A stretch of 64,000 nucleotides of DNA, from assembly GCA_028023455.1 (NCBI GenBank), contig JAQFVV010012669.1, positions 429,501 through 493,500 on the forward strand, read 5' to 3'. Numbering within the stretch: position 1 is the first letter of the stretch; each line of letters opens with the position of its first letter. Shown piece by piece: positions 1 through 13,372 of the stretch. The notes below the pieces were generated by a model that saw only the letters and a list, made by a program, of their open reading frames with translations, was not told the origin of the DNA and did not search any database. This DNA comes from Epiperipatus broadwayi. Lineage: Eukaryota; Onychophora; Udeonychophora; Euonychophora; Peripatidae. A program made the translations under genes and the position numbers.

Positions 1-1475
1 TTCAGATTTGATAACAGGACTGTAGTTTCAAATACCCACAAGTAATTAAATGTTATCAATATTGTTTCAAACTTTAGAAAATTTTGAAGTAAAAAATTTG
101 CTTCTCATTTTGTTTTGTATCAAACTTTTCTGAATTTTGTATTATTGATAAGCATACCAATAGATTTATAAAAATACTAACAGGATTATTATCAAAATGT
201 CCCAATATAATTGTTATTACATAGGATTTTTCTGTCCATCTTATCTCACTATTAGCTTTAGTCACTTCATTTTTTCCTTATCCTAGGTGTTTTTCAACAA
301 TTTCTAGCCACATGGTCATTCTCTGGTATGATATTTTCACAAAGTTGTTAAATCATAGAGCAATTTGAAAAAGAAACCATATGCATGTAACATGTTGTTT
401 CAGATATTAGCATAACACTATATATGAACATGTTGATCAGTCACATAAGTAATTTTATTTTGTAAACCATTATATGGATCTTGGTAGCTTTCTGCTCCAT
501 CTATACTATCAGATAAACATTTTTGGATCCATTTGAAGAAACTATAATGTTTCAGTCAATAAATCAAAAAGTTCATGAACTTCTCATTATTCACCACAAT
601 TGTTAGTTGAAGATATCATCTTTCAGTACATACCAAATAATAATGCCAAACTGATTGATGGATGAATTATCTTGCAGAAAATTTAATAGAGTATTTTAAT
701 TGAGAAACTTTATGTCTAATTCTTTCTTGTATCATATTCTTTATAATTTGGATTAGCATGTTAATAGTTCTTTTACTCAGGTATGTAATAAGTCCATCAC
801 AATCTCTAATTTGATTATTTTTTGTTATAATTAGTTGATTCTTTATGTATTTTTTTTTTATATTTCAGAAAGTGGCTGCCATAATAAGGTCATATTTTGC
901 ATCAACTGCACAGTAAGCAAAAAAATTGCCACGATTCAGAATCTCATTATTCAAAGTATAGACAGATTCATTTCTGTGATCTTGAAAAGGAAGTGCTTAC
1001 TTGTCTATTATCTTTATGATGTCTATAATCCTCACAATAATATTGCTCTGCCTCAACACTTTTTTTAATTAATGCAAATACAAAAAAATTATCTAAGACA
1101 TCATTATTAATCACATTAATAAATTGCTTATCCTTTATAATGTGCTGTTGTTGATTTATGTAAAGCCAAGTTTTGATTAATACAACCACATATAAAGAGT
1201 GATAAATTACTATATTGGAGGACCTAAAGGTCTAGCAGCATATACAATATAAGCACATATTTTCTTTGTATATAATAATTATTTTTAGGATTGAGTCATG
1301 TAAGTTTCTTCTCATACAAACAACCATCAAATGGCAGATCATCAAATAGTTAAAATGGATGTTCAGCAAAAAATGTTTTAAATTTGCTGATGATAGATAT
1401 TTCAAAATTCCAGCAATTGATTCTTTATTTTCTTGTGTAGGTTTACTTATATGTTTCAGAGACCAAATCATTTAT
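1..1475 (-). mobile_element. hAT-type (DUF4371/ZMYM1-like) transposase remnant
   Basis: Conceptual minus-strand translation gives a broken but recognisable DUF4371 hAT transposase. A segment IRDCDGLITYLSK lies near 776-815. DGAESYQDPYNGLQNKI near 455-510 corresponds to the family's D-G-A-x-x-M-x-G-x-YNGLQ block. It is followed by THVH-x-x-CYA-like residues near 415-440. DNNPVSIFINLL and NSEKFDTK lie near 125-200. Blocks occur in the order expected for the protein but are split by stops and frameshifts. An upstream Cys-containing stretch at 970-1470 is a weaker candidate for the N-terminal zf-MYM-like part. The element runs off the left edge, so its 3' end and terminal repeats cannot be seen. 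Not functional. Confidence 0.75.
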
Positions 1476-3690
1476 GCATTAATGTGTATCTGATTCCCTG
1501 AAATTAGTTGAAACTAGATATTCAGATGTATTGAACCTAGATTGGTGGGTAAAGGATGTTATTGTATTTGTCTGGATATTCAAAGTATCTCTTTGCTAAT
1601 AGCAGACAAATCATTATAACATCATCATGAGTATTATTTATTGCTTTTTGACTATTTGTTGCAAGATTGTACATTGATGTGAATGGTGGTTGTGGAATTA
1701 TAAAATGTGTAATAAGTCTGTATTACTGTCTGGTTCTTGTTTTTCTGTTTCTTAGTCTTTGTATTCTATTAATCCAGATTTATGCTTTACTTCCATATTG
1801 GTAGGGATAATATTCCTGAAATTAAAACAATTAAAAATACTCCATATTGGGGGAAATGGGAAACTATCAATAAATATTGAATCCAGCATTTGCCATAATT
1901 TGGCTATTCATACATTTGCAATTGATAATAAAAAATTATTATTATTATTGTAATGCTGTATTCTGCATTTTATTTGTAAATTATTGTAGCATATTATATC
2001 AAATTTCTATAGTAAGATCACAAGTTTGTTTATGTTTCTGCTAGAAATACATAATGAACTTCATTGCAAAAGGTCATCAATGTAAATAATGTTTTTTTTA
2101 TAAATGTATCGATTATTAACAATTTTAACACAATAATTTAATTGTATATTAGTGATGTTATTTATATGTATGTAATATTATTTGAGAATTCAGCTTAAGT
2201 ATATTTATTACCTAGTATATGTGTACTAATATTATACAATTAAAAAATACATCATATTTAAATTAAAGGATCTATGATTATAGCATATAACATATTAATC
2301 AAATACATACTTTTTACAATTATATAAAACACAACAAGCATGGAGTGAAGAGCCAAGAAAGCACTCTCAAACTAAGGCTCTGCAATGAAAAATATTTGCT
2401 GTCTTTGCAATGTAAGCAACTGCTCAAAATAAAGTTGATAGTGGCTGCACTTCATGATCCCAGATTGGATGCTCAGTTAAAGCATGTTGAGCAGTCACAT
2501 TAGTAAACATAAGATCTAAGCTTGTACAATGTAGCATTGGCCTCATATAATCCAAATCAGAATTATTTTTCAAAGTTTTTTATATATTCTTAAATACAAA
2601 ATATCCTTGAAAAATGAAGTTTATTAAAATAGTATTATAATGTGCATTTTAGTTGTATGCAGAAATAATATTAGAACTTTTATTATGTTTTCAAGCTACT
2701 AAAAGTCATTTGAATTTTTAACATTACCTAACATTAAAGGGGTCTTACTACATCAGGAGCCCATTTGCCATTGGGCAACCTAATACTCTGGCCAATATGG
2801 CGCAGTGTATAAATAATAACTATAACAAGAAAGTAACAATTATGTATTCACAATCTTATACAAGTTAAATATAACCATAGTTAATAATTTATATAATATA
2901 TATTACATTCTCTTGGTTTTCAAATGAGTTACTGATTAATTGACTTATATGGCTATGATTTAATTAAATGATAGTTTATTAATACATTTATTCTTCCTTA
3001 TGCAAAGTTAATAAACAGCATTATAGGGTGAGGGCTTAGTTTTATCCTGTCCTACAAATTATCTGACTTTTCAAAGACAGTTTATTATTTAACGTTCTCT
3101 CACAGTCATTTAACTGGTAATTAAAATCATCCAATATAAAATGAGCACAGAAGCAATATATTGATAATATTTCAAACTAGAAATAAAGTGAGAATTTTTG
3201 TTTTAAGATATAAAATATGACATAAGAATATTTTGTCTCAGATAAATAAAATTATTGAAATAAATTTTATCTTTGTTCACTCCTATTGCTGCTCTATAAT
3301 AAGTTGCAAGAATGTGTTGGTAAAAAAGTATCTTGTAAATGATTATATTTTTTATAATCAAATTTAACATCTGCTATTATTAATAAATCAAATAAAATTA
3401 TAAAAACATTACACACCATGAAACCTGAGATCAGAAAGAAATTCAGTTCTCTCATTTTGAAAGTAGCAAAAATGAAATGGATATAGATAGTATTCATTCT
3501 TATAAAAGAGTATGATTTTTATTTTATAAAAATTTTATATAAAGTTTTGATTGCGGGGGGCGGGAGAATTTTCAGTCATGGCTTGTAAAAAGCAAAATAA
3601 GTTTTTTTCCCAGAGAATTTAGTTAATGAAGAATCACTCTTCAATTAATATTATAGCATACACTTGAATAATCAATAATTACCAGATGCA
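1476..3690. other. AT-rich non-coding stretch, nothing identified
   Basis: No convincing coding exon, RNA gene or repeat boundary. Short open stretches have stop spacing and composition expected by chance in AT-rich DNA. It lies on the 3' side of the Kv2 exon, so it could be intron or contain a distal tail exon too divergent to recognise. Confidence 0.5.
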
Positions 3691-3691
3691 T

Positions 3692-3842
3692 ATAAAGTTC
3701 CTACTTGAGTGTTTAAATTCCCATCCTCAGGTGGTTTCTGGCTTTCAAAATTAAAAAGAATTCAGGTATGTATTCAGCATAATGGCAAAAGTCTGAAACC
3801 AGCCTGAGAATAGGGAATTAAATACTGCTAGGGATTTTATAT
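3692..3842. repeat. Degenerate fold-back (MITE-like) element
   Basis: Left arm about 3,692-3,746 (core TAAATTCCCATCCTCAG) and right arm about 3,788-3,842 (core CTGAGAATAGGGAATTA) are imperfect inverted repeats of roughly 50 bp around a 41-bp spacer. The left-arm core recurs near 41,438-41,475 (CATTTAAATTTCCATACTC then TCTGGCTTTT), so this is an interspersed family. Too decayed to show a target duplication. Confidence 0.6.
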
Positions 3843-6800
3843 ACACCTGGTAATCACGGATTTCTGAAACTTAAACTAGATCTCACCAGAGCAGAGAGAT
3901 ACTCTTGTCTTATATTGTATAAGCAAGGATGTTATTGTTAATAAACAATTGGAATAATTTTAATCAACAATTGCTACTGTAGGGTTAGAAGAACATCTGA
4001 TTGACTCAATGACTCCTCTATATAAGACCTTTTATTTTATTCTGATTATAGAATATCATGTTCATTTACTCATTTTCATTGTTTTCATCAACAAATATCA
4101 ACTTCTTCATTTCTTTTAAAGTAGTGTGTGTTGTCTCACTTTCTCACATTTGCAAGTCCCTCTTGCAACAAGGAAGGACTTTTTTTTAGAAAAAAACTGG
4201 TACAGCCAAGTCTGCCAGAGATTTATAAGTGGACATTAACACTCATGTAGCAATGAAAACAATTATTTATCTACTATTTAAGTGTAATGTATGTGGAAAC
4301 TCATAAATATGATTTACCTTGAGCTAATTTAAAAAAAGTCAAAGCTATAGGTTTTGGTAATTTTTTCCCCATATTTGATCTGGATTAATTTAGTTATAAG
4401 AGTATTGAAATGTATTCAAGAGCAAAACAAAAGACTGATAAAATATACCTCACAATAGTATGGGTTCTTTCCATATGCAATTGAATTTCTGTCCTTTGAC
4501 TTGGAAATTTATTTACCATTCAAAGTTTGAAATTTTATTTTGTGCTTTCAACTGGGTGGTCATCTTCAATAATATTTTCTGTTGCAAGGAAACTTTAGAA
4601 TGATTGTAATAGGGGGAAAATAACATAATCTACAATGACAATACTTGTCAGGATGCAAATAATCACTATATATCATCACAAACAAAAACTTTTCTACAGA
4701 AACATCAAGCATATAAATAAATTCAGAAGCCTGACATTCTGAATGTTCTAGAAAAATTAAAAAAAGTATTACACCAGATATAATTCAATTTTTCAAAAAT
4801 GAGTAATAATTTCTTTATAAGCAAAATAGTTTATTGATGAGGTTGGTTTATCCTATATAAAAATCAAATAAGTGTTAAATTTATTATTTAATGATTTTCA
4901 GTTGTTTACGTCCTTATCCTAGTCAACTTCTTATATCAGTTTTATTAAATTTATAACCTTTAGCTTTCTCCCAGATCAGCTTCTGTATATCTAAAGAATC
5001 AAAATCTACATCTATGGATGAAATAGTAGGTAATTTTCTTAAAACTAACTTAAAATTCATTATCATTGTTTGGGGGGAAAAAACTTATGACAAAATTGAT
5101 AATGCACACAGATATTTTATTATTATTACCACTATCATTGTTTGAAATAAATTTTTAATTCTCGTATTATTAGGAATATACTTTTAGTAAAATCATCAAA
5201 GAATTGTTAATAAATTACATGATAAATACTATTATAGGAGTCCAATCCTTGCAAAGAATTTCAATATCCTGAAAATTATATTGAAATAAAGGCCAGGGTT
5301 TTCATGACATTGTTACTTTTTTTTCTTTAATTTTTCAGTTTTTCTTGATTTGAGAAATTTTGGATAATGTTAGTTTACCACCAGTCATATAAAGTAAATT
5401 CAGATATTGGCACATAAGTACAATTCAAAATCTTTTAAAAATGGATTTCCAATAATCCAGAACTCTTCACCAATATTAATTAAGATGACAGCTAGTTCCA
5501 CTTAAATATTGATACAATGGGCTTGTGCCAAGTTTGTACATTATGGTATTCAGGTTGTAGATTAGAGTTCAAAAATGATATGAAGGTAAACATTTATTAA
5601 AGACCAGCTATAGCTATAAATTCCCCCCAAAAGATTTTTTTACATAGCTCACTCAATGGTATATTAATTTTTGTAGAAAGAAAAAAATTAAGTGCTGTTT
5701 CAGCATTTACAAATAATATAATATAATAATGTTAATGATGTATGTATATATTATGTTAGAGATATATATTAATAGGGGTATATACATGATTTTATATAAT
5801 TTTAATAATAATAAAATAAAGTATGCATTAATAAATTTATTTGTTGGTATTATATTTACTGTATACATTTGAAAAATAATATGTAAACATAAACAAGATA
5901 TTAAACTATAGTTAAAGTATGTGTATAAATTTAAGTATTTATATGTTGATATGTTTAGACAGTGTTAAATTATATGTTTAAAAATATTGTTTTAAAATAT
6001 TTATTATAGTATATAAAATAGATGAATAAGAAGGAAAGTCTATTTTATTTAAAATATGATTTTATACAGTTTTTAAAATGTATTTTTGATTTGTAAATTT
6101 ATATATATTTTTAATTATTTTTAAAACATATTGTAATATTTATTTTATAAAGTTTAAAAAATATATATTTTAGCATCATGGAATGCTTATGTATTTGAAA
6201 ATTTTTTTATTTAATGTGTATATGGATAAATTTAACTCTTAATTTTAAAAACGATGGAAATGAGTGATATTAAACAATATAGCATAGAATATAGAAACAA
6301 TATCTAGAATAATGACATAAGTATGACATGATCAGGAGAAAACTATTTAAACCCCTAATCTTAGATTAGTCTCTTTCATTTTTTGTCTCAATAGCTAAAC
6401 TACATAAAAGTTTATGCAATATGAACAACAGTCTTCAGTTGTGCAATATAACAACTTTTCATGTCTTCAATTATGCACTTGTTCATCATATTATGATACA
6501 AATCAAACTATGTAATGAAACTGTAATAAATTCTATACTAAATAAATAATTCTTATATATAAGAAATTATATTAATGCAAGAATTTGTTCAATAAATTGT
6601 AATAATGCAAATATATTTATGTAAACATAATAATAACAACCAAATCATTTTGCAACATTTCTAAAACTGCATATCATGATCTTTAAAGCTATTGAACTGA
6701 TAAAAAAGATATCAGACTAATTCATCTCACTAAATATTTCATAGATTTCTCAAATGAGTTATGAACTTAAATATATGAATTTTCTAATCACCACCACCAT

Positions 6801-7095
6801 GATTTCTGTAATAAATATTGTGATTGATTTTAAATTATGAATATATTTATAATCATATATTTATATACAACATTACATCTTTTAATGCTTCACTGCTATT
6901 TTAGGAATACTGTGAAATAATTTTCTTGGTTTCATGCTTGCTGCCATGAGTAATCTTTATTTTATAATTATAACAGCTTTTTTTTTTTAAATTTTATGTT
7001 GAAATATTACATTTGTAAAATATATCAATACAAGAAATGCATATAATAAGTTTTAAAAATATTTTTATCATGAATATCAGAAAAAATAATATAAA
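3843..7095. other. Very AT-rich non-coding stretch
   Basis: Mostly A/T runs and short TA-rich tracts, densest at 5,700-6,250. I see no gene or recognisable transposon. Confidence 0.5.
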
Positions 7096-7139
7096 ACCTG
7101 AATACATACCTGAATTTTTTTTAATTTTGAAAGCCATTC

Positions 7140-10080
7140 ATAACAAGTATGACAATTCTAATTCCAGGAAAAGAAAAAAAACTACTCTAGAAATGAGTTT
7201 TGCAATGCTGGTCCTTTTCTCTCTTTGATATTTTTCAATGCTGTCTTTTAAATTCTTCAAAAGAAAACTTTCCTTCTAAAATACTTCAACACTATGCCTA
7301 ATTGCAGCTCTCCAATGTATTCTATTCCTTCTCAAGGAAACAATCAATATTGCATTTCTTTAGAATATCTTTGAAATAATCTTTATAATAGAGATGATAT
7401 TTATTTCTCTCATGAAAATGATGCTCAAGTTCACCATTCATTTTACATGTCTAATTCAATGAAGGTGTGATTTTACAATTGTGGATTATGTAACATCATA
7501 TCCAGAAAGTTGAAAAATATATTGTTTGCATTTATGATCTGGTCATTGTATTTTTAAATTTTTATGTAATATATTTAAATAGAACTTTTCTAATACCTTT
7601 ATATTGCATCAGTAAGATATCCAAATCTCAATTGCATACAATAAATTAGATAAAATAACAGCTTCATACACAACTAACCCAGACGCAATAGTTATTTCCC
7701 TGAGATGAAATACTGTATCTTCTAATTTTTTTAAAGCAGCACATTTCAACATCTAAATTCACTTTTTACATTTTCAAGTAGATAATGACTCAAACTAAAA
7801 GTTAATGAGGATTTTTCTTCTATCACTAAACCATAAAGAACTTGAGTTTTTTGAATGTTAATTATTAAATCAAAGTTTTTAAATGTTGCAATCAAACTTT
7901 GAGTAAATTTGTAACTCATCATTTGAATTGGCTGAAGTAGCATAATCAACAGCATATTGTAAAATTATTGTTTTTGCCATTTATAGATTCAAATTAAAAA
8001 TTCCATCATCAAAACTGAATCACATCTCGATCTATGTTTCTTAATCTGGCTATAAACAGTTCAAAACAACTGCCATAAAAATTTGAAAAGAATGTTAGAA
8101 CAAATAAACATTCTTATCTAACACCAATTTTTGATACAAATATCTCAGATTTTTCACCTATAGTAATAACACTTCCTGTCATCCCATTAACTAAAAGCTT
8201 ATAAGACAAATAAATTTCGGTGCATATCCAATTAATTTTAACCTATGCCATAAATTGGGTCAATTAATTGAATCAAATACTTTGACCAAACCAATAAAAG
8301 CAAAATAAAAATTACTATTTTGTTCTTGGCACTTTTACTTTTTGGTCCCAAATCCATATGTATAGGACTTCTTGATTTTCTAAAATCACAATGAATCTGT
8401 GATAACCATTAATTTTCAACAAAATCTTTGAATGAAACCGTTGCTATGGTAAATAATAAAGATAGTTCATAATAATTTAATCTTTTCTATTTCTTTAGAT
8501 TTAAAAATTAAAACAATAAGAGCAATTCTAAGATTAGGCAATACAATTCCATGGGTCCATATATTCATAAAAAGTTCCAAAATTTTTGAAGCTACCATGG
8601 TATCACAATATTTGAATACTTTTCCAGGCATTTCATTAGCACTTGCAGTCCTTTTATTTTTAAAGATTATAAAGACCAATTTTGACTTTTCCAAAAAGAT
8701 ATCTTTATTAAAATATAAATAAAATTGATATATCATTAAAATTGTTATCTCAATTATTGTATCATTATTGAAAAGATGATTAAAATACTTTTCCACTATT
8801 CAAAATACCATAACTATCATATAAGAAAGTGACATTACTGGATTTAATAGGATTGAAATATCCATTTCTTACATCTATATATTGCTTTCAGTATATCAAA
8901 AAAAATCTAGATAGGTCACAATAAACAAATATCTGTATCTCCTTTGCAATTTTAATCCACAATCTTTTTAAGCCTTCTTGTCAGACATTGAATTTCTGCC
9001 TCCAAATATTTACATTTATTACAAAGTTTCACATTTCATGTGGGCATGTTTTCTTTTAATAAAAATTTCTAATTATAATATCAATATCAAAAAATACAGT
9101 CATAATTCTTCTTTTTAATGAACCCCAGAAATAGATTTATTTTTATCCATAATATGCTCCTTAAGAGAATTCCATAGTTCAGTAATATGACAATCCTGAA
9201 AATCTAAATTAGCAATTTTAGTATTTAATAGCTTTTAAAATTTAGTATGTAAAGTAGTTATTTCTAAAGATTGAACATAATTTTTTTTGTGGGTAAATAA
9301 GAATTTGAATAAGATCTACTTTTTAATATATCTATTATTTTAAAAGTGTACTAATCTATGATCTGTTCAACAATCTGTGCTCACGTAATATGAACTCTTA
9401 TATTCTAACTTTTAAGTGACATTGTTTTCAGCATGGATACAAAGTTCCTTTAGCAGTTTTTCTGCATAAAGCATTTGTAATAGTCAATCCATAGGTTGTG
9501 CAAATATTTAATAGCAACATACCATTTGAAATTACAGCATCAATACCATTATTTACAATAACTTATAGCCAGAGTCTATATTTATACCAACATTTGTGTT
9601 AAAAGTCTCCAAGAATAAAAATCTGACCTTTTAAGAATATGGCTGTAGTAATGCTATCCAGCAAAAAATAAAAGCTTTCTTTCCCTGAATTCTTGAATTG
9701 AAAGTTGAATCACAGGCACTAATAAAATAAGCACCAGTATCATTGTGCAAAGAAAATTTTAATACCATTAGTCTTTCATTAATATAATGAAGAATTCCAA
9801 AGATAGATCATACGAAACTTCACAGCAAATCCAATATCACATATTTTCTTTCCTGAGACTGTTCTGCCCTTTCAAAAAAAGTTGTAGTGAACTACTTGTT
9901 CTATTAAACCCTTCCTTTCTCTGGAAGACTAGTTTCATTAAAGACAATTATATTGATTTATATCTTGATAACTCTTTATGCATCGGCACTGTCCTCCATT
10001 CTGGTCTTGATTCACATATTTCATGTTTTTGTATTTAGAAAAAATTAGGTTTATAATGCTATTATTAGTATTACCACTGC
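7140..10080 (-). mobile_element. Near full-length RTE-type LINE fossil (endonuclease + reverse transcriptase)
   Basis: The minus strand translates, with many frameshifts and stops, into the canonical RTE polyprotein order. The endonuclease begins near 10,030 with an NETSLPEKG-like block (family: SETRLPDEG). NERLMVLKFSL and ISACDSTFNSRIQGK follow near 9,670-9,785, then GD-F-N-x-x-VG-like residues near 9,600 and CWTDHRLV near 9,350-9,380. The reverse transcriptase has EMPGKVFKY near 8,620, ELFMNIWTHGIVLPNLR near 8,520-8,570, FAFIGLVKVFDSIN near 8,260-8,310 (family: FTKAFDxVN) and KTQVLYG near 7,830-7,850. The C-terminus has LLYAIEIW near 7,600 and a WRAAIRHSVE block near 7,310. Family ORFs are about 3 kb, so nearly the whole ORF is present. 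It is inactive and old. Confidence 0.85.
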
Positions 10081-11240
10081 CTCCTGCTTTATCATTATTA
10101 CTGATATTATTATTATCATCTTCATCATCACTTCTATGAATAATCCACTAGGTAAGACAATCTAGCCAGATTGTATGAGATAGATCATTTAAACCATATT
10201 TTATTGGTCCCTTCCATTTCTATAATAGGTATGGAAATCTCTAATATATAGATTGGGCTGCCTAAATATAAAATCTTTGCAAGATGAAACTTTTGTTTAT
10301 ATACAGTTCCAAACAAACTCATTCGTTATTGCATCACCTCAAGTGAAGATCACAACTAGGGACTTTCAGCCTACTAACCTTATCCCCATCATTGCTTTCT
10401 TAATTCTTGAGGACTTGAACTTAAAAACTAATGACAAGAGAATTGAAGTCAGAAATGCTATATGTGCAGAGGATGGAAATGTAATTGTATAAACACATAA
10501 ATCCCATTGTCATAGTTAATATAGAAAGATGACTGATAGCATAAGAAATTTGTGGTTAGGCTCTACACTAACTTTGATGATTGAAGAAGAAAAAAAGAGA
10601 CATATAAAAACTATTCACATTGGAAACAATATTCTATTCTAGAAGATAGTAGCAGAAGATTATCTTGGTCAACACAAATTATTTTTTATTTATAGTTGAC
10701 CTTCAGATCTGAAAATCATTTTACTATCCACCAATTGTAGAGTCTGAGTACAGCACCTGAAATAACCAATAACAAACATATGGATGCTATTAGATCCTGT
10801 GCCCTTCCTATAAAACAGAGTCACATCCAATACCAATTTTAAAAAAAATTAGTCAATAAGTTTCATATTTTTCATAAAAAATAAAATATAGCATGTTTAA
10901 AAACACAAAAATAACAAAATAATACATTTAGATGACAAACCTAAAAATAATATACTTAGCAAGTGAACTAGTGCATGATAAGGGTGATCGATATACATAT
11001 TCCATATGAAATTTAATTAGGAATGAATGCAATTGCAACTGCAAAAGAAAATAAATTATAAAATCAATCCATGTATTAAAAATAGGTAGAAATGTAACAA
11101 GTATAAAAATACAAAAAGTAAGCTGTACAATCATAAGAGAACAATTGATGGCAATAAATTCATAAGAAATTAAAATGAAAATCTTGGATGTCATAAAAAG
11201 TACAATTAATGTTGTAAACATTCATTTTCACTTTGTTATT
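10081..11240. other. Unassigned sequence between LINE and fold-back
   Basis: No recognisable gene. A plus-strand open stretch of 79 codons at 10,253-10,492 has no motif I know and no conserved counterpart in the window. I treat it as chance. Confidence 0.4.
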
Positions 11241-11247
11241 TTCTTCC

Positions 11248-11365
11248 ATTATACTTCATACAGTTATTGTTGCAAATATAGGGGGGAAATGCAAAATATG
11301 GATGGCACAAAAAGTTTACAAGCAAAAAAATGTACATTTATAACAATAACTGTATGAAGTATAAT
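11248..11365. repeat. Short hairpin with 24-bp perfect arms
   Basis: 11,248-11,271 (ATTATACTTCATACAGTTAT...) is the exact reverse complement of 11,342-11,365, with a 70-bp spacer that includes a G6 run. It abuts the family F MITE to the right, and may be the terminal repeats of a separate small element. Confidence 0.75.
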
Positions 11366-11380
11366 CATAGAAATGAATAA

Positions 11381-11595
11381 TTAAAACAGGCAAAACTCTC
11401 TATACATATTGCTATTCAGTGCAAGCCAGAGTAATCAATGGATTCCAGAAGTCTTGTGCATAAAATCCCCATCTAGTACCTACTCATCCAATATCCCCAG
11501 ACTAGTTTCTGTCTTGTGGCCTTCATCAGTGAGGAGCCTTGGATCTGAGAGCACTGCACCTAATGGCAATACATATAGAGTGTTGCCTGTTTTAA
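11381..11595 (+). mobile_element. Family F MITE, copy 1 (about 215 bp with about 31-bp TIRs)
   Basis: Left terminal inverted repeat 11,381-11,412 (TTAAAACAGGCAAAACTCTC...) matches the reverse complement of 11,565-11,595. The body carries CTTCATCAGTGAGGAGCCTT, shared with copies near 53.0 kb and 63.7 kb (the latter inverted). The apparent 72-codon ORF at 11,409-11,627 resembles one at 63,716-63,916 only because the repeats are related. The right flank AATGGTGATCATATGATATTT matches the outer TIR of the 53.4-kb copy. Confidence 0.75.
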
Positions 11596-12366
11596 TAACA
11601 ATTATAAGCAAGCATAGAAAATGGTGATCATATGATATTTATAGAAAGCAAAAATATACATTTGTCATTCTTTTTATCTTGCAGAGCTTGTAAAATACAT
11701 ACTTGTTGCAGTATATATTTTCATTTGTATACTTTTATTGGTGTACACATTTTTCATTTTCCTCATACACAAATACTTTATGAAATTCAATTTCTTAGAG
11801 ATTTATTACTGCCAATTGGATTGTATAACTTTTTTTTTTATCACTGTGCTCATTAAATCCTTACTAATACCTCGGGTTGGTTTTGCAATTTAATTTGTTT
11901 TGAAGTAGTATTTGCCTTCACTGTAATGGAACGCTTGTATTGATCCCATTTGTTGAAATTGTTTTTGTTTTTTTTATTATTAAATGTTGATTTGATCACC
12001 AAATATATTATTTTTCAGATTATATTATTTTCTTATTTTATTTGTTTGCTTTTATTTTTGATTTTTTATTAAAAATATGAAACTTATTGATTATTATTAT
12101 TTTGCGGAGATGGCTCTATTATATGGGTAGAATGTAGGTTCTAGGAGCCATGAGAGAGTATGGTTGTCTTAACTGCAGAAAAAAAAAAAACAATATATAT
12201 CACATGATTTCAGCTTACAGCTTATCTTTTCATCATCCCTATGATAATTACCATAAGCTTTACTAAATAGTAATAGATGCCAGATGATAGAGCATAATAA
12301 ATCCTTCAGCTTTAAACACTGAATATTTCACAATAAGTCCACATATAAATAAAAATTAAAGTATAA

Positions 12367-12595
12367 AGATTTTTTATCTTATAAACTGAGAACTGATTAT
12401 ATATATATGTGTGGGAGATGATGATCTGGACCAAATAATGAGCACTGGTTCAGCATGAAATATGTATATTGGAGATTATTTATCTTTTTCACATGTATGT
12501 GGTCATGTGTTTCGGTTGTATAAGATGGAATGGATAGCTATAGGGAATTTGAAAGTATGAGTTCATATCCCTTATAAATTAAATAAAACCTATAG
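12367..12595 (-). repeat. Repeat family R1, inverted partial copy
   Basis: Contains GATCTGGACCAAATAATGAG, GCACTGGTTCAGCATGAAAT and GTATGTGGTCATGTGT. These match the 40.65-kb and 41.12-kb copies directly, and the 26.2-kb and 47.6-kb copies as reverse complement (TCATGCTGAACCAGTACTC, TTGGCCCAG, CATATGACCA). Confidence 0.7.
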
Positions 12596-13372
12596 AAAAT
12601 AATTAAATTTTATAAATAAACACTTATTTGCATTCACAACTAATTCACATATGCAAATGAAATATAACAAATCTGGCAAGCATTAGCAAATCATAAGAAA
12701 TTATTGCAATCAAGTTGCTAAATATATTACTTTAAAAAGTACAAAAAAAGTAAAATAAAATGATGTTATTTTTGACTATAAAATTTCCGTTCCACTGAAT
12801 AAGTTATCTTATACATGTAACATAGAATTTTTGTCTTTATGTGTATTCATAGAAAGCAGGAATTTAGCCCCTTTTTGGCTCCAAAGACTGTTCAGGTTTG
12901 TTTATGAGTGACCTATATTGTGTGATGGATGCTGCCAACACCCCTCCAATAACCAGAACACATACCATAAGACCCAATCCCAATTCAAACTCATGGTATT
13001 AATATTACCTATTAAGTGGTAGTATTAGGTAATGTTAGGACACATAAACTAACAACTAGTTATCCAACCTAAAATTTAAAGCCAAATGTAAATAAACATT
13101 AAAACAAAAGTTAAACTTAATCTATCGAATGGATATCATGACATACAATAGATTGGATGAATGAACTTAATCAAGGAAAAAAAAATGTATATAATATTAA
13201 AATAAAGAAAAACTCAATGTTTATTTTCTTATCTTTTCTAACAATTTTGTTTCAACAAATTGTTTATGTTAATACATAGTGGAAGATGATGTCAACAATA
13301 AAATAAAAAGATTAGCATGAACTGACTTTATATATAAAGTTCAACGAGAAATTTTTTTTTTTACCTGAGTAA

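Noticed and set aside
7037-7228. 63-codon plus-strand ORF
   Set aside because: Mostly antisense to the C-terminal end and 3' flank of the RTE fossil.
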